A program made the translations under genes and the position numbers. Of a stretch of 64,000 nucleotides of DNA, positions 47,834-56,681 are shown piece by piece. The stretch covers positions 1 through 64,000 of the forward strand of contig JBBIMP010000029.1 of assembly GCA_037444305.1 (NCBI GenBank), read 5' to 3'. How positions within the stretch are numbered: the first letter of the stretch is position 1; the number at the start of each line of letters is the position of its first letter. This DNA comes from JBBIMP01 sp037444305. GTDB taxonomy: Bacteria > Acidobacteriota > UBA6911. Below the pieces are notes generated by a model. It did no database searches. It saw nothing but the letters and a program-made list of their open reading frames with translations, and was not told the origin of the DNA.

Positions 47834-49279
47834 ATGGAAGCGGCTGCCAACATCCTTCAGGACATGAACCACGAAGCGTTCCGGGAGGCGATGGCGCAGG
47901 TCGGTGAGTGGATAGCGCGCTATCGGGAACGTGTGGGGGAACTGCCGGTGCTCTCGCGCGTCAAGCCCGGGGAGCTCCTGAAAGCGCTCCCCTCTTCTCC
48001 GCCCAGGCACGGCGAGCCGGTGGAAGCGTGGCTGCGCGATCTGGAAGACGTCATTTTGCCGGGGATCACGCACTGGAACCACCCGGGGTTCATGGCCTAT
48101 TTCGGCATCACCTCCTCCGGACCGGGAATCCTGGGCGAGATGGTCAGCGCCGTGATCAACGGCAACGGCATGCTGTGGAAAACCTGCCCCGCGCTGACGG
48201 AGCTGGAGCAGGTCGTCCTGCGCTGGCACGCGGAAATGGCCGGCCTCCCCACCACGTGGTTCGGCATGTTCACCGACACGGCTTCCACCTCGACGCTGGT
48301 CGCCCTGGCGGCCGCGCGCGAGGCGGCCGGCCTCGGCGTGCGCGAGCGCGGGCTCTCCGGCGTTCCGCCGCTGACGATGTACTGCTCCGAGGAAGCCCAC
48401 TCCTCGGTGGACAAAGCCGGCCTGGTCCTTGGGGTTGGCATGAACGGCATCCGCCGGGTTGCCGCCGACGAACGCTTCCGCATGCGCGTCGATGCGCTGG
48501 AGCAGGCCGTCGCGAGAGACCGCGCCGAAGGCCGCCACCCCTTTGCCGTAGTGGCCACGGTCGGCACCACCTCGGCCACCGCCGTAGATCCCGTAGCCGA
48601 CATCGCCGACGTCTGCCGCCGGCACAACCTCTGGCTGCACGTGGACGCGGCCTATGCGGGAAACGCCGCCGCCGTCCCCGAGCTGCGCTGGGCGCTGCGC
48701 GGCTGCGACCTCGCCGACTCCTACGTGAGCAATCCGCACAAGTGGCTCTTCGTCCCGATCGACTGCTCAGCACTCTACACCCGCCGGCCCGAGATGCTGC
48801 GCCAGGCCTTTTCGCTCACACCCGAGTACCTGCGCACCGACGTCGCCGACGCCGTCAATCTCATGGACTATTCGTTCCAGCTGGGAAGGCGGTTCCGGGC
48901 TCTGAAGCTCTGGTTCGTTTTCCGCCACTTCGGCGCCGAAGGGATCGCGGCGCGCATCCGCGAACATGTCCGGCTGGGAAAGCTCTTTGCGCAGTGGGTG
49001 GATGCCACGGGCGGCCTCGAGCGCATGGCGGAAGCCGATTTTTCGGTCGTCTGCTTCCGGGCGCACCCCTCGGGCACCGACGATGAAGCCGCGCTGGAGA
49101 AATTCAACGAAGGCGTCCTGGAGAAAGTCAACGCGGGCGGAGAAGTGTACCTTTCGCACACACGGCTCAAGGGGCGCTACTGCCTGCGCCTGGCCGTCGG
49201 GAACCTGGCGACGGACGAATCGCGCGTCCGGCGGGCCTACGAGCTCATCTGCGATGCGGCCGGCCTCCACCCGGAATGA
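47834..49279 (+). CDS. PLP-dependent aromatic-amino-acid-decarboxylase family protein
   Basis: Group II PLP decarboxylase of 481 residues. The N-terminal helix region (LKALPSSPPRHGEPVEAWLR) and HWNHPGFMAYFGITSSGPGI are diagnostic. The PLP Asp lies in WLHVDAAYAGNAAAVPELRW and the Schiff-base Lys in DSYVSNPHKWLFVPIDCSAL. Substrates in this family include Trp, Tyr, Dopa and Phe; the bacterial members cannot be specified from sequence. AGGAGG before ATG 47834 decides the start; an in-frame extension reaches into the P1 repeat. It is separated from the UbiD-type gene by a terminator, so the two decarboxylases may be independent. Confidence 0.88.
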   Translation: MEAAANILQDMNHEAFREAMAQVGEWIARYRERVGELPVLSRVKPGELLKALPSSPPRHGEPVEAWLRDLEDVILPGITHWNHPGFMAYFGITSSGPGILGEMVSAVINGNGMLWKTCPALTELEQVVLRWHAEMAGLPTTWFGMFTDTASTSTLVALAAAREAAGLGVRERGLSGVPPLTMYCSEEAHSSVDKAGLVLGVGMNGIRRVAADERFRMRVDALEQAVARDRAEGRHPFAVVATVGTTSATAVDPVADIADVCRRHNLWLHVDAAYAGNAAAVPELRWALRGCDLADSYVSNPHKWLFVPIDCSALYTRRPEMLRQAFSLTPEYLRTDVADAVNLMDYSFQLGRRFRALKLWFVFRHFGAEGIAARIREHVRLGKLFAQWVDATGGLERMAEADFSVVCFRAHPSGTDDEAALEKFNEGVLEKVNAGGEVYLSHTRLKGRYCLRLAVGNLATDESRVRRAYELICDAAGLHPE

Positions 49280-49292
49280 AGGAAAGCTCCTG

Positions 49293-49336
49293 CACGGAGG
49301 TCACGGAGAAATTTATTTTCTCCGTGCATCTCCGTG
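49293..49336. terminator. palindrome P2 between convergent decarboxylase and S9 peptidase genes
   Basis: CACGGAGGTCACGGAGAAA (49293-49311) pairs imperfectly with TTTCTCCGTGCATCTCCGTG (49317-49336). It sits in the 70-base gap between two convergent stops. Confidence 0.65.
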
Positions 49337-49349
49337 TGACAGAACAGCC

Positions 49350-51383
49350 CTACTTAGTCCACTGGTCGATCCAGTCCAGGACCGTCTTGTGCCAGAGCTG
49401 GCTGTTCTGCGGCTTCAGCACCCAGTGCCCCTCGTCGGGGAAATAGAGGAACTTCGACGGCACGTCCATCAGCTGCAGCGCGGTGAACAGCTCGAAGCCC
49501 TGCGAGACCGGCACGCGGTAGTCCAGCTCGCCGTGAACCACCAGCGTGGGAGTCTTGAAGTTTTTCACGAAGTTGGACGGAGTCCACCGCTCGTACATCT
49601 CCCGGTTCGTCCACGGCCTGCCCTTGAACTCCCAGTCGGTGAACCAGAGTTCCTCGGTGGCACCGTACATGCTGATCAGGTTGTAGACGCCCGCGTGGTT
49701 CACCATGCAGCGGAACCTGTCGGTGTGGCCCAGCATCCAGCTCATCATGTAGCCGCCATAGCTCGCGCCCGCCGCCGCCATCCGCGAGCCGTCGACATAG
49801 GGGAGCGCGGCGAAGTAGTCCACCCCCTTCATGATGTCCTCGTAGACCTTGCCGCCCCAGTCGCCGGAGATTTCATCGGTGAACTGCTGCCCGAACCCGG
49901 TGCTGCCGCGGGGATTCGGGGCGAAGACGACGTAGCCGCGGCTGGCGAACATGTGGTAGTTCCAGCGATAGGAGAAGGCGTCGTTCCACGCGCTCTGCGG
50001 ACCGCCGTGCACCAGGACGACGGCCGGGTACTTCCGGTCGGCGGAGAACATGGGAGGCTTGATGATCCACGCCTGCACATCGGCGCCGCCGGCCCCCTTG
50101 TAGCGGACGTTTTCCACGGGACCGAATTCGATCCGCGAGAGCACCTGCCGGTTCACCGCCGTGAGCGGGGTGACATTCCGGCCCTCCGCATCGGAGCGGA
50201 ATATCTCGAACGGGCCGGACATGCTCTGCCGGACGAAAACAAGCGTCCGGCCGTCCGGCGATACCTGGATGTCGCCGTTGTAGCTCTTCTCCACGAGCCG
50301 CACCGGGTTCCCCCCGGCGACCGCGACCTTCCAGATGGTCGAGTACCCTTCATCCCCCGCGTTGAAGTAGATCGTGCGCGAGTCCGGCGCCCAGCTGAAC
50401 CCGTCCACCGAGCGGTCCAGCCCGGCCGTGATCGACTTCGAGGCGCCCGTGGCGCGGTCCAAGAGCATCAGTTCGAACCGGTCGGCTTCGAACCCGGCCC
50501 TCCTCTGGGCCCGGTAGCCGATATACTTCCCGTCGGGCGAGTACGAGGGCGAGCCATCCCACGCCGGGTTGGGCGTGATCTTCCTGGCCTCGCCCCCCGC
50601 AACGGGAACCACCCAGAGGTCGGTGTTGGTGCTGAGCGCCTCCACCTTGTCGGTATTCCGCACAAAGCAGAGCTCTTTGCCGTCGGGGGAGAAGGCATAG
50701 TCGGTCGGCCCGCCCAGGGAGAAAGTGGGGGCGTCGAAATCCCCCGGCGTCAGGTCGCGCGCCGTTCCGCCTTCGGCCGGGACGACGAAGATGTGCGTCC
50801 GCTTGCCGTCCTTCCAGCTGTCCCAGTGCCGGTACAGCAGCCGGTCGAAGATCTTCGCCTTCACCTTCGAGGCTTCGGCATCGGCGTTTCTCTTTCTGTT
50901 GCACTCGTCGTCCGCGCAATCGGGGTAGACCTCCGAAGTGAAGGCGAGATGCTTCCCGTCGGGCGACCAGATCACGCCGTCGGCGCCGGTCGAAATCGAC
51001 GTCAGCTTCGCCGCTTCGCCGCCCGCGAGATCCAGCACCCAGATCTGCGGCGAGCCGTCCCGGCTGGAAATGAACGCAAGCTTCTTTCCATCGGGCGACC
51101 AGCGGGCGTTGTTGTCCCGGCGGTCGCTGCGGGTGAGCTGCTCGGGTTCGCCTCCCGCCAGGGGCACCCGCCAGACATCGCTGTTTCCGGCATTGCGGGC
51201 GAGGTCCATCCGCGTGAGCGAGAAGGAGACCCATTGGCCGTCGGGCGATATCCGTGGATCCCCCAGGCGCCCGAAAGCCACCATGTCGTCGAAGGAAATC
51301 GGCTGCCTGGTTTGCGCAGCCGGGGAGATGATAAAGACGGTTGACAGCAGCAGTGCAAGGCAGAACGGCTTGGCTGTTTTCAT
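49350..51383 (-). CDS. S9-family prolyl-oligopeptidase-type peptidase
   Basis: Secreted serine peptidase of 677 residues. The signal peptide is KPFCLALLLSTVFIISPAAQ. Residues 30-400 form a WD40/TolB-like propeller (PDGQWVSF, SPDGKKLAFIS, SPDGKHLAFTS repeats). The alpha/beta-hydrolase domain holds Ser in GASYGGYMMSWMLGH, Asp in VVHGELDYRVPVSQ and His in FPDEGHWVLKPQN. Family members release dipeptides or cut acylated peptides in the periplasm. GGAGGAGCAAACG before ATG 51383 sets the start. It is a single gene facing the quinone oxidoreductase divergently. Confidence 0.93.
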   Translation of the reverse strand: MKTAKPFCLALLLSTVFIISPAAQTRQPISFDDMVAFGRLGDPRISPDGQWVSFSLTRMDLARNAGNSDVWRVPLAGGEPEQLTRSDRRDNNARWSPDGKKLAFISSRDGSPQIWVLDLAGGEAAKLTSISTGADGVIWSPDGKHLAFTSEVYPDCADDECNRKRNADAEASKVKAKIFDRLLYRHWDSWKDGKRTHIFVVPAEGGTARDLTPGDFDAPTFSLGGPTDYAFSPDGKELCFVRNTDKVEALSTNTDLWVVPVAGGEARKITPNPAWDGSPSYSPDGKYIGYRAQRRAGFEADRFELMLLDRATGASKSITAGLDRSVDGFSWAPDSRTIYFNAGDEGYSTIWKVAVAGGNPVRLVEKSYNGDIQVSPDGRTLVFVRQSMSGPFEIFRSDAEGRNVTPLTAVNRQVLSRIEFGPVENVRYKGAGGADVQAWIIKPPMFSADRKYPAVVLVHGGPQSAWNDAFSYRWNYHMFASRGYVVFAPNPRGSTGFGQQFTDEISGDWGGKVYEDIMKGVDYFAALPYVDGSRMAAAGASYGGYMMSWMLGHTDRFRCMVNHAGVYNLISMYGATEELWFTDWEFKGRPWTNREMYERWTPSNFVKNFKTPTLVVHGELDYRVPVSQGFELFTALQLMDVPSKFLYFPDEGHWVLKPQNSQLWHKTVLDWIDQWTK

Positions 51384-51512
51384 CGTTTGCTCCTCCACGT
51401 TGACCGGCACAAGGGCCGGGATGAATATGGGCAAGAGTATAGCAGGAGGGGGGGTAAAGTGTTATAACCGGTCCCGGCACAAGGTCACGGCAGGGACGCA
51501 CGGAGGGATAAA

Positions 51513-52481
51513 ATGAAAGCGATTCGAGTGCACAAGAACGGAGGCCCGGAGCAGCTCAAATACGGAGAGGTTCCCACACCCGAGCCGCAGGCCGGACAGG
51601 CACGCGTGAAGATCGAGGCGGCCGGGCTCAACTACATCGATGTCTACCACCGCACCGGCCTCTATCCCGTCCCGCTCCCCTTCACCCCGGGCATGGAGGG
51701 GGCAGGCGTCGTGGACGCCGTCGGCGAAGGCGTGACCAATGTCGCCCCCGGCGACCGGGTCGCCTACGCCATGAGCCTTGGCTCATACGCGGAATCGGCG
51801 CTCGTGGACGCGTGGAAGCTCGTGAAGCTGCCCGAGGCCGTGGAATTCCAGACGGGCGCGGCCGCCATGCTTCAGGGAATGACGGCGCACTACCTCGTCC
51901 ACTCTTCGTTTCCCCTGCGCAGCGGAGAAACCGCGCTCGTTCACGCTGCGGCCGGCGGCGTGGGCCTGCTTCTGGTCCAGATGGCAAAGGCAGCGGGCGC
52001 GCGCGTCATCGGCACCGTGTCCACCGAGGAAAAGGCGGCCCTGGCGCGCTCCGCGGGCGCCGACCATGTGATCCAGTACGAGGACGTCGACTTCGAGGCC
52101 GAGGTCAAGAAGATCACGGAGAACGCCGGTGTGAACGTCGTGTACGACTCGGTGGGAAAGAGCACGTTCGCGAAGAGCCTGAACTGCCTGAGGCCGCGCG
52201 GCATGATGGTGCTGTTCGGGCAGAGCAGCGGCCCCGTGGAGCCGGTCGACCTGTCGATCCTGAACCAGAAGGGTTCGATCTACGTCACGCGGCCGAGCCT
52301 GGCGCACTACCTCGCCGGCCCGGAGGAACTGGACTGGCGTTCGGGGGATGTCCTGCAGTGGATCGCCGAGGGCAGGCTGAAGCTGCGCATCGGCCGGACC
52401 TTCGCGCTCCAGGATGCCGCCGAGGCCCACCGCGATCTCGAAGCGCGGAAAACCGCCGGCAAAGTATTGCTTATACCCTGA
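51513..52481 (+). CDS. zinc-less quinone oxidoreductase (MDR family)
   Basis: NADPH-dependent quinone reductase-like enzyme of 322 residues. The GroES-like domain has [20 protein letters not shown] and [20 protein letters not shown]. The cofactor domain has [20 protein letters not shown] and the [14 protein letters not shown] strand. The Cys ligands of zinc alcohol dehydrogenases are absent. The QOR signature and length match bacterial QorA. GGAGGGAT precedes the ATG. Single gene, closed by a P1 palindrome. Confidence 0.92.
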   Translation: MKAIRVHKNGGPEQLKYGEVPTPEPQAGQARVKIEAAGLNYIDVYHRTGLYPVPLPFTPGMEGAGVVDAVGEGVTNVAPGDRVAYAMSLGSYAESALVDAWKLVKLPEAVEFQTGAAAMLQGMTAHYLVHSSFPLRSGETALVHAAAGGVGLLLVQMAKAAGARVIGTVSTEEKAALARSAGADHVIQYEDVDFEAEVKKITENAGVNVVYDSVGKSTFAKSLNCLRPRGMMVLFGQSSGPVEPVDLSILNQKGSIYVTRPSLAHYLAGPEELDWRSGDVLQWIAEGRLKLRIGRTFALQDAAEAHRDLEARKTAGKVLLIP

Positions 52482-52502
52482 AGGCTGCGTCCACCAAAAC
52501 CT

Positions 52503-52558
52503 CGGCCACGAATTGCACGAATTTCGTGGAATTCGTGCAATTCGTGGCCGTCGTTTTT
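52503..52558. terminator. perfect 21-bp P1 palindrome between convergent qor-like and rocD genes
   Basis: Arms 52503-52523 and 52530-52550 are exact reverse complements (CGGCCACGAATTGCACGAAT type) around a 6-base loop; TTTTT follows. It closes both convergent genes. Confidence 0.85.
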
Positions 52559-52559
52559 C

Positions 52560-53783
52560 TTACTTCATTGACAGGACTTTGTCGAAGCGCTCGAACGCCC
52601 AGTCCACCTCTTCCCGCGTGATGATCAGCGGCGGCGCCACCCGGATGACGTGCTGGTGGGTCTCCTTGCAGAGGATCCCCTCGCGCATCAGTTCCTCGCA
52701 GTAAGGCCTCGCCGGAACCGTCAGCTCGATGCCGATCCACAGCCCGCGGCCCCGCACCTCGCGGATCACGCCGGACTTTATCGTCTTCAGCCGGCCGAGC
52801 AGGTAGGCGCCCAACTCCGCCGACCTCTCGACCAGGTTCTCCTCCACCAGAACCGTAAGCGCCGTGCGGGCCACGGCACAGGCCAGCGGATTGCCGCCGA
52901 ATGTGCTCCCGTGATCCCCCGGCTTGAAGACGTCCATCACTTCCCGCGGCGCCAGCAGCGCCGAGACCGGGTAGTACCCTCCCGAAAGCGCCTTGCCCAC
53001 AATCAGCAGGTCGGGCCGGACATCCTCGTACATGTACGCGAAGAGCCGGCCGGACCGCCCCAGCCCTGACTGGATCTCATCCAGGGCAAACAGGACGTTG
53101 TTTTCCCGGCAGATGCCGTAGCACTCCTTCAGGTAGCCGCCGGGTGGAATGATGATGCCCGCCTCCCCCTGAATGGGTTCCACGAGGAACGCGCAGGTGT
53201 TGGGTGTGACGGCGGCGCGCAGCGCCCCGGCATCCCCGTAGGGAATGATCTTGAATCCCGGCGTGTATGGGCCGAAGCCTTCCCGGTACTGCCGCTCCGT
53301 CGAAAAGCTCACGATGCAGACGGTCCGGCCGTGGAAATTCCCCGAGCAGACGATGATTTCGGCCTTGTCCTCCGGAATGCCCTTGACCTGGTACCCCCAC
53401 TTGCGCGCCGCTTTCAGTGCGGTTTCCACCGCCTCCGCGCCCGAGTTCATCGGGAGCATCACCTCCATCCCGGTCAGCTCGTGCAGCTGCCTGCAGAGCA
53501 GCGGCAGCTGGTCGTTGCGAAACGCCCTGGAGGTGAGCGTCACCCTGCCCGCCTGTTCGGTCATGACCTCCAGGATCCGGGGGTGGCAGTGCCCCTGGTT
53601 GACGGCCGAATAGGCTGCCAGGCAATCCAGGTAGCGGTTGCCTTCCACATCGTGCACCCAGACGCCGCTTGCCTTGCGGATGATCACGTCGAGCGGGTGG
53701 TAGTTGTGCGCGCCGAAGCGCTCTTCCATGGCTATGTAGTCCGCGGTTCGCAGCGGGTTGTCGATTCCGGTTTCGAAACTCAT
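52560..53783 (-). CDS. rocD: ornithine aminotransferase
   Basis: PLP-dependent class III aminotransferase of 407 residues converting ornithine to glutamate-5-semialdehyde. Motifs: [39 protein letters not shown], and the PLP lysine in [18 protein letters not shown], followed by [14 protein letters not shown]. Similarity to RocD rather than ArgD is supported by the N-terminal [20 protein letters not shown]. It is the last gene of a five-gene minus-strand operon, 59 bases after the carbamoyltransferase homologue, and would consume ornithine released by the OTC if that ran backwards. AAGGAGG precedes the ATG. Confidence 0.92.
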   Translation of the reverse strand: MSFETGIDNPLRTADYIAMEERFGAHNYHPLDVIIRKASGVWVHDVEGNRYLDCLAAYSAVNQGHCHPRILEVMTEQAGRVTLTSRAFRNDQLPLLCRQLHELTGMEVMLPMNSGAEAVETALKAARKWGYQVKGIPEDKAEIIVCSGNFHGRTVCIVSFSTERQYREGFGPYTPGFKIIPYGDAGALRAAVTPNTCAFLVEPIQGEAGIIIPPGGYLKECYGICRENNVLFALDEIQSGLGRSGRLFAYMYEDVRPDLLIVGKALSGGYYPVSALLAPREVMDVFKPGDHGSTFGGNPLACAVARTALTVLVEENLVERSAELGAYLLGRLKTIKSGVIREVRGRGLWIGIELTVPARPYCEELMREGILCKETHQHVIRVAPPLIITREEVDWAFERFDKVLSMK

Positions 53784-53842
53784 GCAACCTCCTTATGAAT
53801 GCCGCGGCAGCCGCGCGCAGCGGCTGCCGCCGTTTGAATGTA

Positions 53843-54751
53843 TCAGTCCAAAAGCATGGCCAGCAGCGCCATCCGGACGTACAGTCCGTTGGTGGCCTGC
53901 TGGAAGTAAAAGGCGCGCCGGTCCCCGTCCACCGTCTTGTCGAGCTCCAGCGTGCGCGGCAGCGGGTGCAGGATCATGGCGTCGGACTTCATCGATTTCA
54001 GGATGGAGGAATCGACCACGTATTTGCGCTGGTCTTCGCGGTCGGCCAGCCGCCCGGGGCGGATCTGCGTGAGGTAGACGACGTCCACTTCCCCGATCAC
54101 CTTGGCCAGGTCCGCTTCCAGTTCGTACCAGATCTCCTTCTCGTCGAGGTGTTCGAGGATGTCCTCCCTCATCTGGAGTTCGGGCGGGCTGACGAAGTAC
54201 ATTTTCACCCTGTCGAACTTGCCCAGGAGGTAGGCCAGCGAGCGCGCCGTCCGCCCCACGTCCAGCTCGCCGATCATTGCGATGGTCAGGCCGTCGAGCG
54301 TCCGCCGCTCGCGGAAGATCGTATAGAGATCCAGCAATGCCTGCGTAGGGTGCTGCCCCCCGCTGCCGTCGCCGGCGTTGATCACGGGGACCGTGGAAAC
54401 GGATGCCGCGCGGGCCGCCCCTCCTTTTTCCGAGTGGCGGATCACGATCAGGTCCGAGTAGCCGGAGATGATGCGGATCGTGTCCTCGAGCTGCTCCCCG
54501 TCGAACTCGGACGAAAAGAGCTTGGCCTGCTCGGTCGAGCACACGCGGCCGCCAAGCCTGAGCATGGCGGCCTCGAAGCAGATGCGGGTGCGCGTCGACG
54601 GCTGGTAGAAAAGCGTCGCCATGATTTTGTGCTGGTAGTCGAGCGTGCCGCCCCGCGCCACGATCCGCTCCATGGCCCTGGTGCGGTCGAAAAGCTCCAT
54701 GAGCCAGGGAACGGTGAACTGCTGGGACTCGATTACATGCTGGAGTTTCAT
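53843..54751 (-). CDS. aspartate carbamoyltransferase homologue with altered acceptor site
   Basis: Transcarbamoylase of 302 residues, closely ATCase-like. The carbamoyl-phosphate site is kept: PSTRTRICFE, IVIRHSEKGGAARAA, INAGDGSGGQHPTQALLDLY and ILHPLPR. ATCase residues that bind aspartate are not. Position K84 of the E. coli enzyme (KGET loop) is Asp here (SSEFDGEQLEDT), and the RVQ at 229-231 reads QIR (YLTQIRPGRL). R167 (VGRTARSLAYLL) remains. A different acceptor than aspartate is therefore possible. No pyrI, pyrC or other pyrimidine gene is adjacent; its neighbours are arginine/carbamoyl-phosphate genes. ATG 54751 with GAGGTGG upstream gives the family length; a longer in-frame reading is a shadow of the kinase gene. 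Confidence 0.8.
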   Translation of the reverse strand: MKLQHVIESQQFTVPWLMELFDRTRAMERIVARGGTLDYQHKIMATLFYQPSTRTRICFEAAMLRLGGRVCSTEQAKLFSSEFDGEQLEDTIRIISGYSDLIVIRHSEKGGAARAASVSTVPVINAGDGSGGQHPTQALLDLYTIFRERRTLDGLTIAMIGELDVGRTARSLAYLLGKFDRVKMYFVSPPELQMREDILEHLDEKEIWYELEADLAKVIGEVDVVYLTQIRPGRLADREDQRKYVVDSSILKSMKSDAMILHPLPRTLELDKTVDGDRRAFYFQQATNGLYVRMALLAMLLD

Positions 54752-54807
54752 CTTCCACCTCTGGTGCTGATTCTCTGTCACGGCTTCCAAGGATTCGGCG
54801 AAATCCT

Positions 54808-55746
54808 TCAGGGGAATACGTGCGTGCCCGCGCTTCCGGAGACGGCGTCGGCCAGGTTCTCGAGCGAGGTGATGACCGCCTCCTTTCCGCCGCCCTCCAG
54901 GAACGAGAGTATGGACTCCACCTTCGGCCCCATGCTCCCGGGCGGAAACTGCCCATCCTCGAGGTGGCGGCGCAGTTCGGCGGCCGTCACCCTCTCGAGA
55001 GCCTTCTGCCCGGGCTTGCGGTAGTTCAGGTAGATGTGGTCGGCGTCGGTGGAAAAGACCAGCTTGTCCACGCCGAGCTTGCCGGCCAGAAGCGTCGAGG
55101 CGCGGTCCTTGTCGATGACCGCATCCACGCCGCGCAGCCTGCCGTTCTCCCGCACCACGGGGATGCCTCCTCCTCCCGTGGCGATCACGAGCGCCCCCTG
55201 GCCCAGGACGAGGCGGATGGTACGCTCCTCCACGATTTCCACCGGCGCCGGCGAGGCCACCACCCGCCTGTAGCCGCGGGAGGAATCCTCCACCATCTTC
55301 CACCCAAGCGCTCTTTGCCTGGCCTCGGCGTGCGCCTCCGAGTAGAAAGGCCCGATCGGTTTGGAAGGCCGGCCGAAAGCGGGATCGTCCGCCCGCACGA
55401 CCACCTGGGTGAGAACCACGATCACGGGGATGTCCAGCCCGGCGGCTTCGATCTCCTGCTGCAGCGACTGCTGCAGGATGTATCCGATCTCCCCCTGGGT
55501 GGCGGCGACGCAGACGTCCAGGCTTTGCTCGTAGACTTGTCCCGCCGCCCGTTCCGAGCGCAGCAGCGCGGCTCCGACCTGCGGGCCGTTCCCGTGCGTG
55601 ACGACGATGCTAAGGCCGCCTCGGAGCAGCGAGACGATCGCTTTGCCGACACGGTGCGCGTTTGCGATCTGCTCCGGAATGGTCCCCTTCTCACCGGCCC
55701 GGATGAGGGAGTTGCCGCCGACTGCGATGAGGGCCGATTGCGGCAT
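54808..55746 (-). CDS. arcC: carbamate kinase
   Basis: Enzyme of 312 residues interconverting carbamoyl phosphate plus ADP with ATP plus carbamate. Motifs: LIAVGGNSLIRAGEKGTIPE, VVTHGNGPQVGAALLRSERA, VLTQVVVRADDPAF, VIATGGGGIPVVRENGRLRG, VIDKDRASTLLAGKLGVDKL and a final FPPGSMGPKVESILSFLEGG. All active-site regions are present. It starts 3 bases after the OTC gene and its RBS GAGGTG is inside the OTC end. In a catabolic setting it would harvest ATP from citrulline cleavage. Confidence 0.94.
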   Translation of the reverse strand: MPQSALIAVGGNSLIRAGEKGTIPEQIANAHRVGKAIVSLLRGGLSIVVTHGNGPQVGAALLRSERAAGQVYEQSLDVCVAATQGEIGYILQQSLQQEIEAAGLDIPVIVVLTQVVVRADDPAFGRPSKPIGPFYSEAHAEARQRALGWKMVEDSSRGYRRVVASPAPVEIVEERTIRLVLGQGALVIATGGGGIPVVRENGRLRGVDAVIDKDRASTLLAGKLGVDKLVFSTDADHIYLNYRKPGQKALERVTAAELRRHLEDGQFPPGSMGPKVESILSFLEGGGKEAVITSLENLADAVSGSAGTHVFP

Positions 55747-55749
55747 GGG

Positions 55750-56667
55750 TCACCTCATCAGGTGCAGCATGATGGCCTTCTGCGCGTGCAGGCGGTTCTC
55801 CGCCTGCTGGAAGACCACCGAACGGGGCGAATCGATCACCTCGGCGGCCACCTCCTCGCCGCGGTGCGCCGGCAGGCAGTGCATGAAGACCGCATCCGGT
55901 TTGGCATGCGCAAAGAGGGCCGCATTGACCTGGTACGGCTGGAAGGCCTTCAGGCGTTCCTGCGTCTCGGCCTCCTGCCCCATGCTCGTCCAGACGTCGG
56001 TGTAGATCACGTCGGCGTCCTTCGCCGCATCCGCCGGATTCCGGGTCACGTCGATCCTGGCGCCGGTCCCGCCGATGTTCCCGCGGACCCAATCCATCAC
56101 CCCGGCCGCCGGTTCGTAGCCCTGGGGCGTCGCCACCGCCAGGTGGACTCCCAGCCTGACGGCGCCGTGGATCAGCGAGTGGGCGACGTTGTTGCCGTCG
56201 CCGATGTAGGCGACCTTGCACTTGCGCAGATCCCCCTTCAACTCCATGATCGTCAGGTAGTCGGCCATCGCCTGGCAGGGGTGGTTGAAGTCGGTGAGCC
56301 CGTTGATCACCGGGATGGCGGCGTTTTTGGCCAGTTCCACCACGACCTCGTGGCTGAAGGTCCGCGCCATGACGCCCTGGACCATCCGCTCCAGGTTGTG
56401 CGCCACGTCGGCCACCGACTCGCGCTTGCCGAGGCTGATCTCCGCCGGCGAGAGGCAGAGCGAAAAACCGCCCAGCTGCTGAATGCCCACGTCGAAGGTC
56501 ACGCGCGTCCGCAGCGAGGGTTTCTCGAAGATCAGCGCCAGCGCCTTGCCTTTGAGCGCGCTGCTGTATTTGTCGGGCGCCGCCTTGACGTCCGCGGCCT
56601 CCTTGAGCAGCCCGGCAATTTCCGCCGGGGAGTAGTCGGCAATGCAGATGAAGTCCTTTTTTTTCAT
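55750..56667 (-). CDS. argF: ornithine carbamoyltransferase
   Basis: Enzyme of 305 residues. The carbamoyl-phosphate loop is KPSLRTRVTFDVGIQQLGG, followed by LTDFNHPCQAMADYLTI, YIGDGNNVAHSLIHGAVRLG, the ornithine-binding DVWTSMGQE and the closing FMHCLPAHRGEEV. All are canonical OTC residues. Anabolic and catabolic OTCs cannot be separated here by sequence, but the adjacent carbamate kinase (3 bases) and ornithine aminotransferase suggest a catabolic or reversible role, usually called ArcB. The start at 56667 excludes an upstream extension that overlaps the P-loop gene. No arginine deiminase gene is seen. Confidence 0.93.
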   Translation of the reverse strand: MKKKDFICIADYSPAEIAGLLKEAADVKAAPDKYSSALKGKALALIFEKPSLRTRVTFDVGIQQLGGFSLCLSPAEISLGKRESVADVAHNLERMVQGVMARTFSHEVVVELAKNAAIPVINGLTDFNHPCQAMADYLTIMELKGDLRKCKVAYIGDGNNVAHSLIHGAVRLGVHLAVATPQGYEPAAGVMDWVRGNIGGTGARIDVTRNPADAAKDADVIYTDVWTSMGQEAETQERLKAFQPYQVNAALFAHAKPDAVFMHCLPAHRGEEVAAEVIDSPRSVVFQQAENRLHAQKAIMLHLMR

Positions 56668-56681
56668 GACGGGATCATTCC

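Noticed and set aside
52503..52558. Attachment site or CRISPR repeat
   Set aside because: A single palindrome with no spacers, integrase or cas genes; it fits the P1 terminator family.
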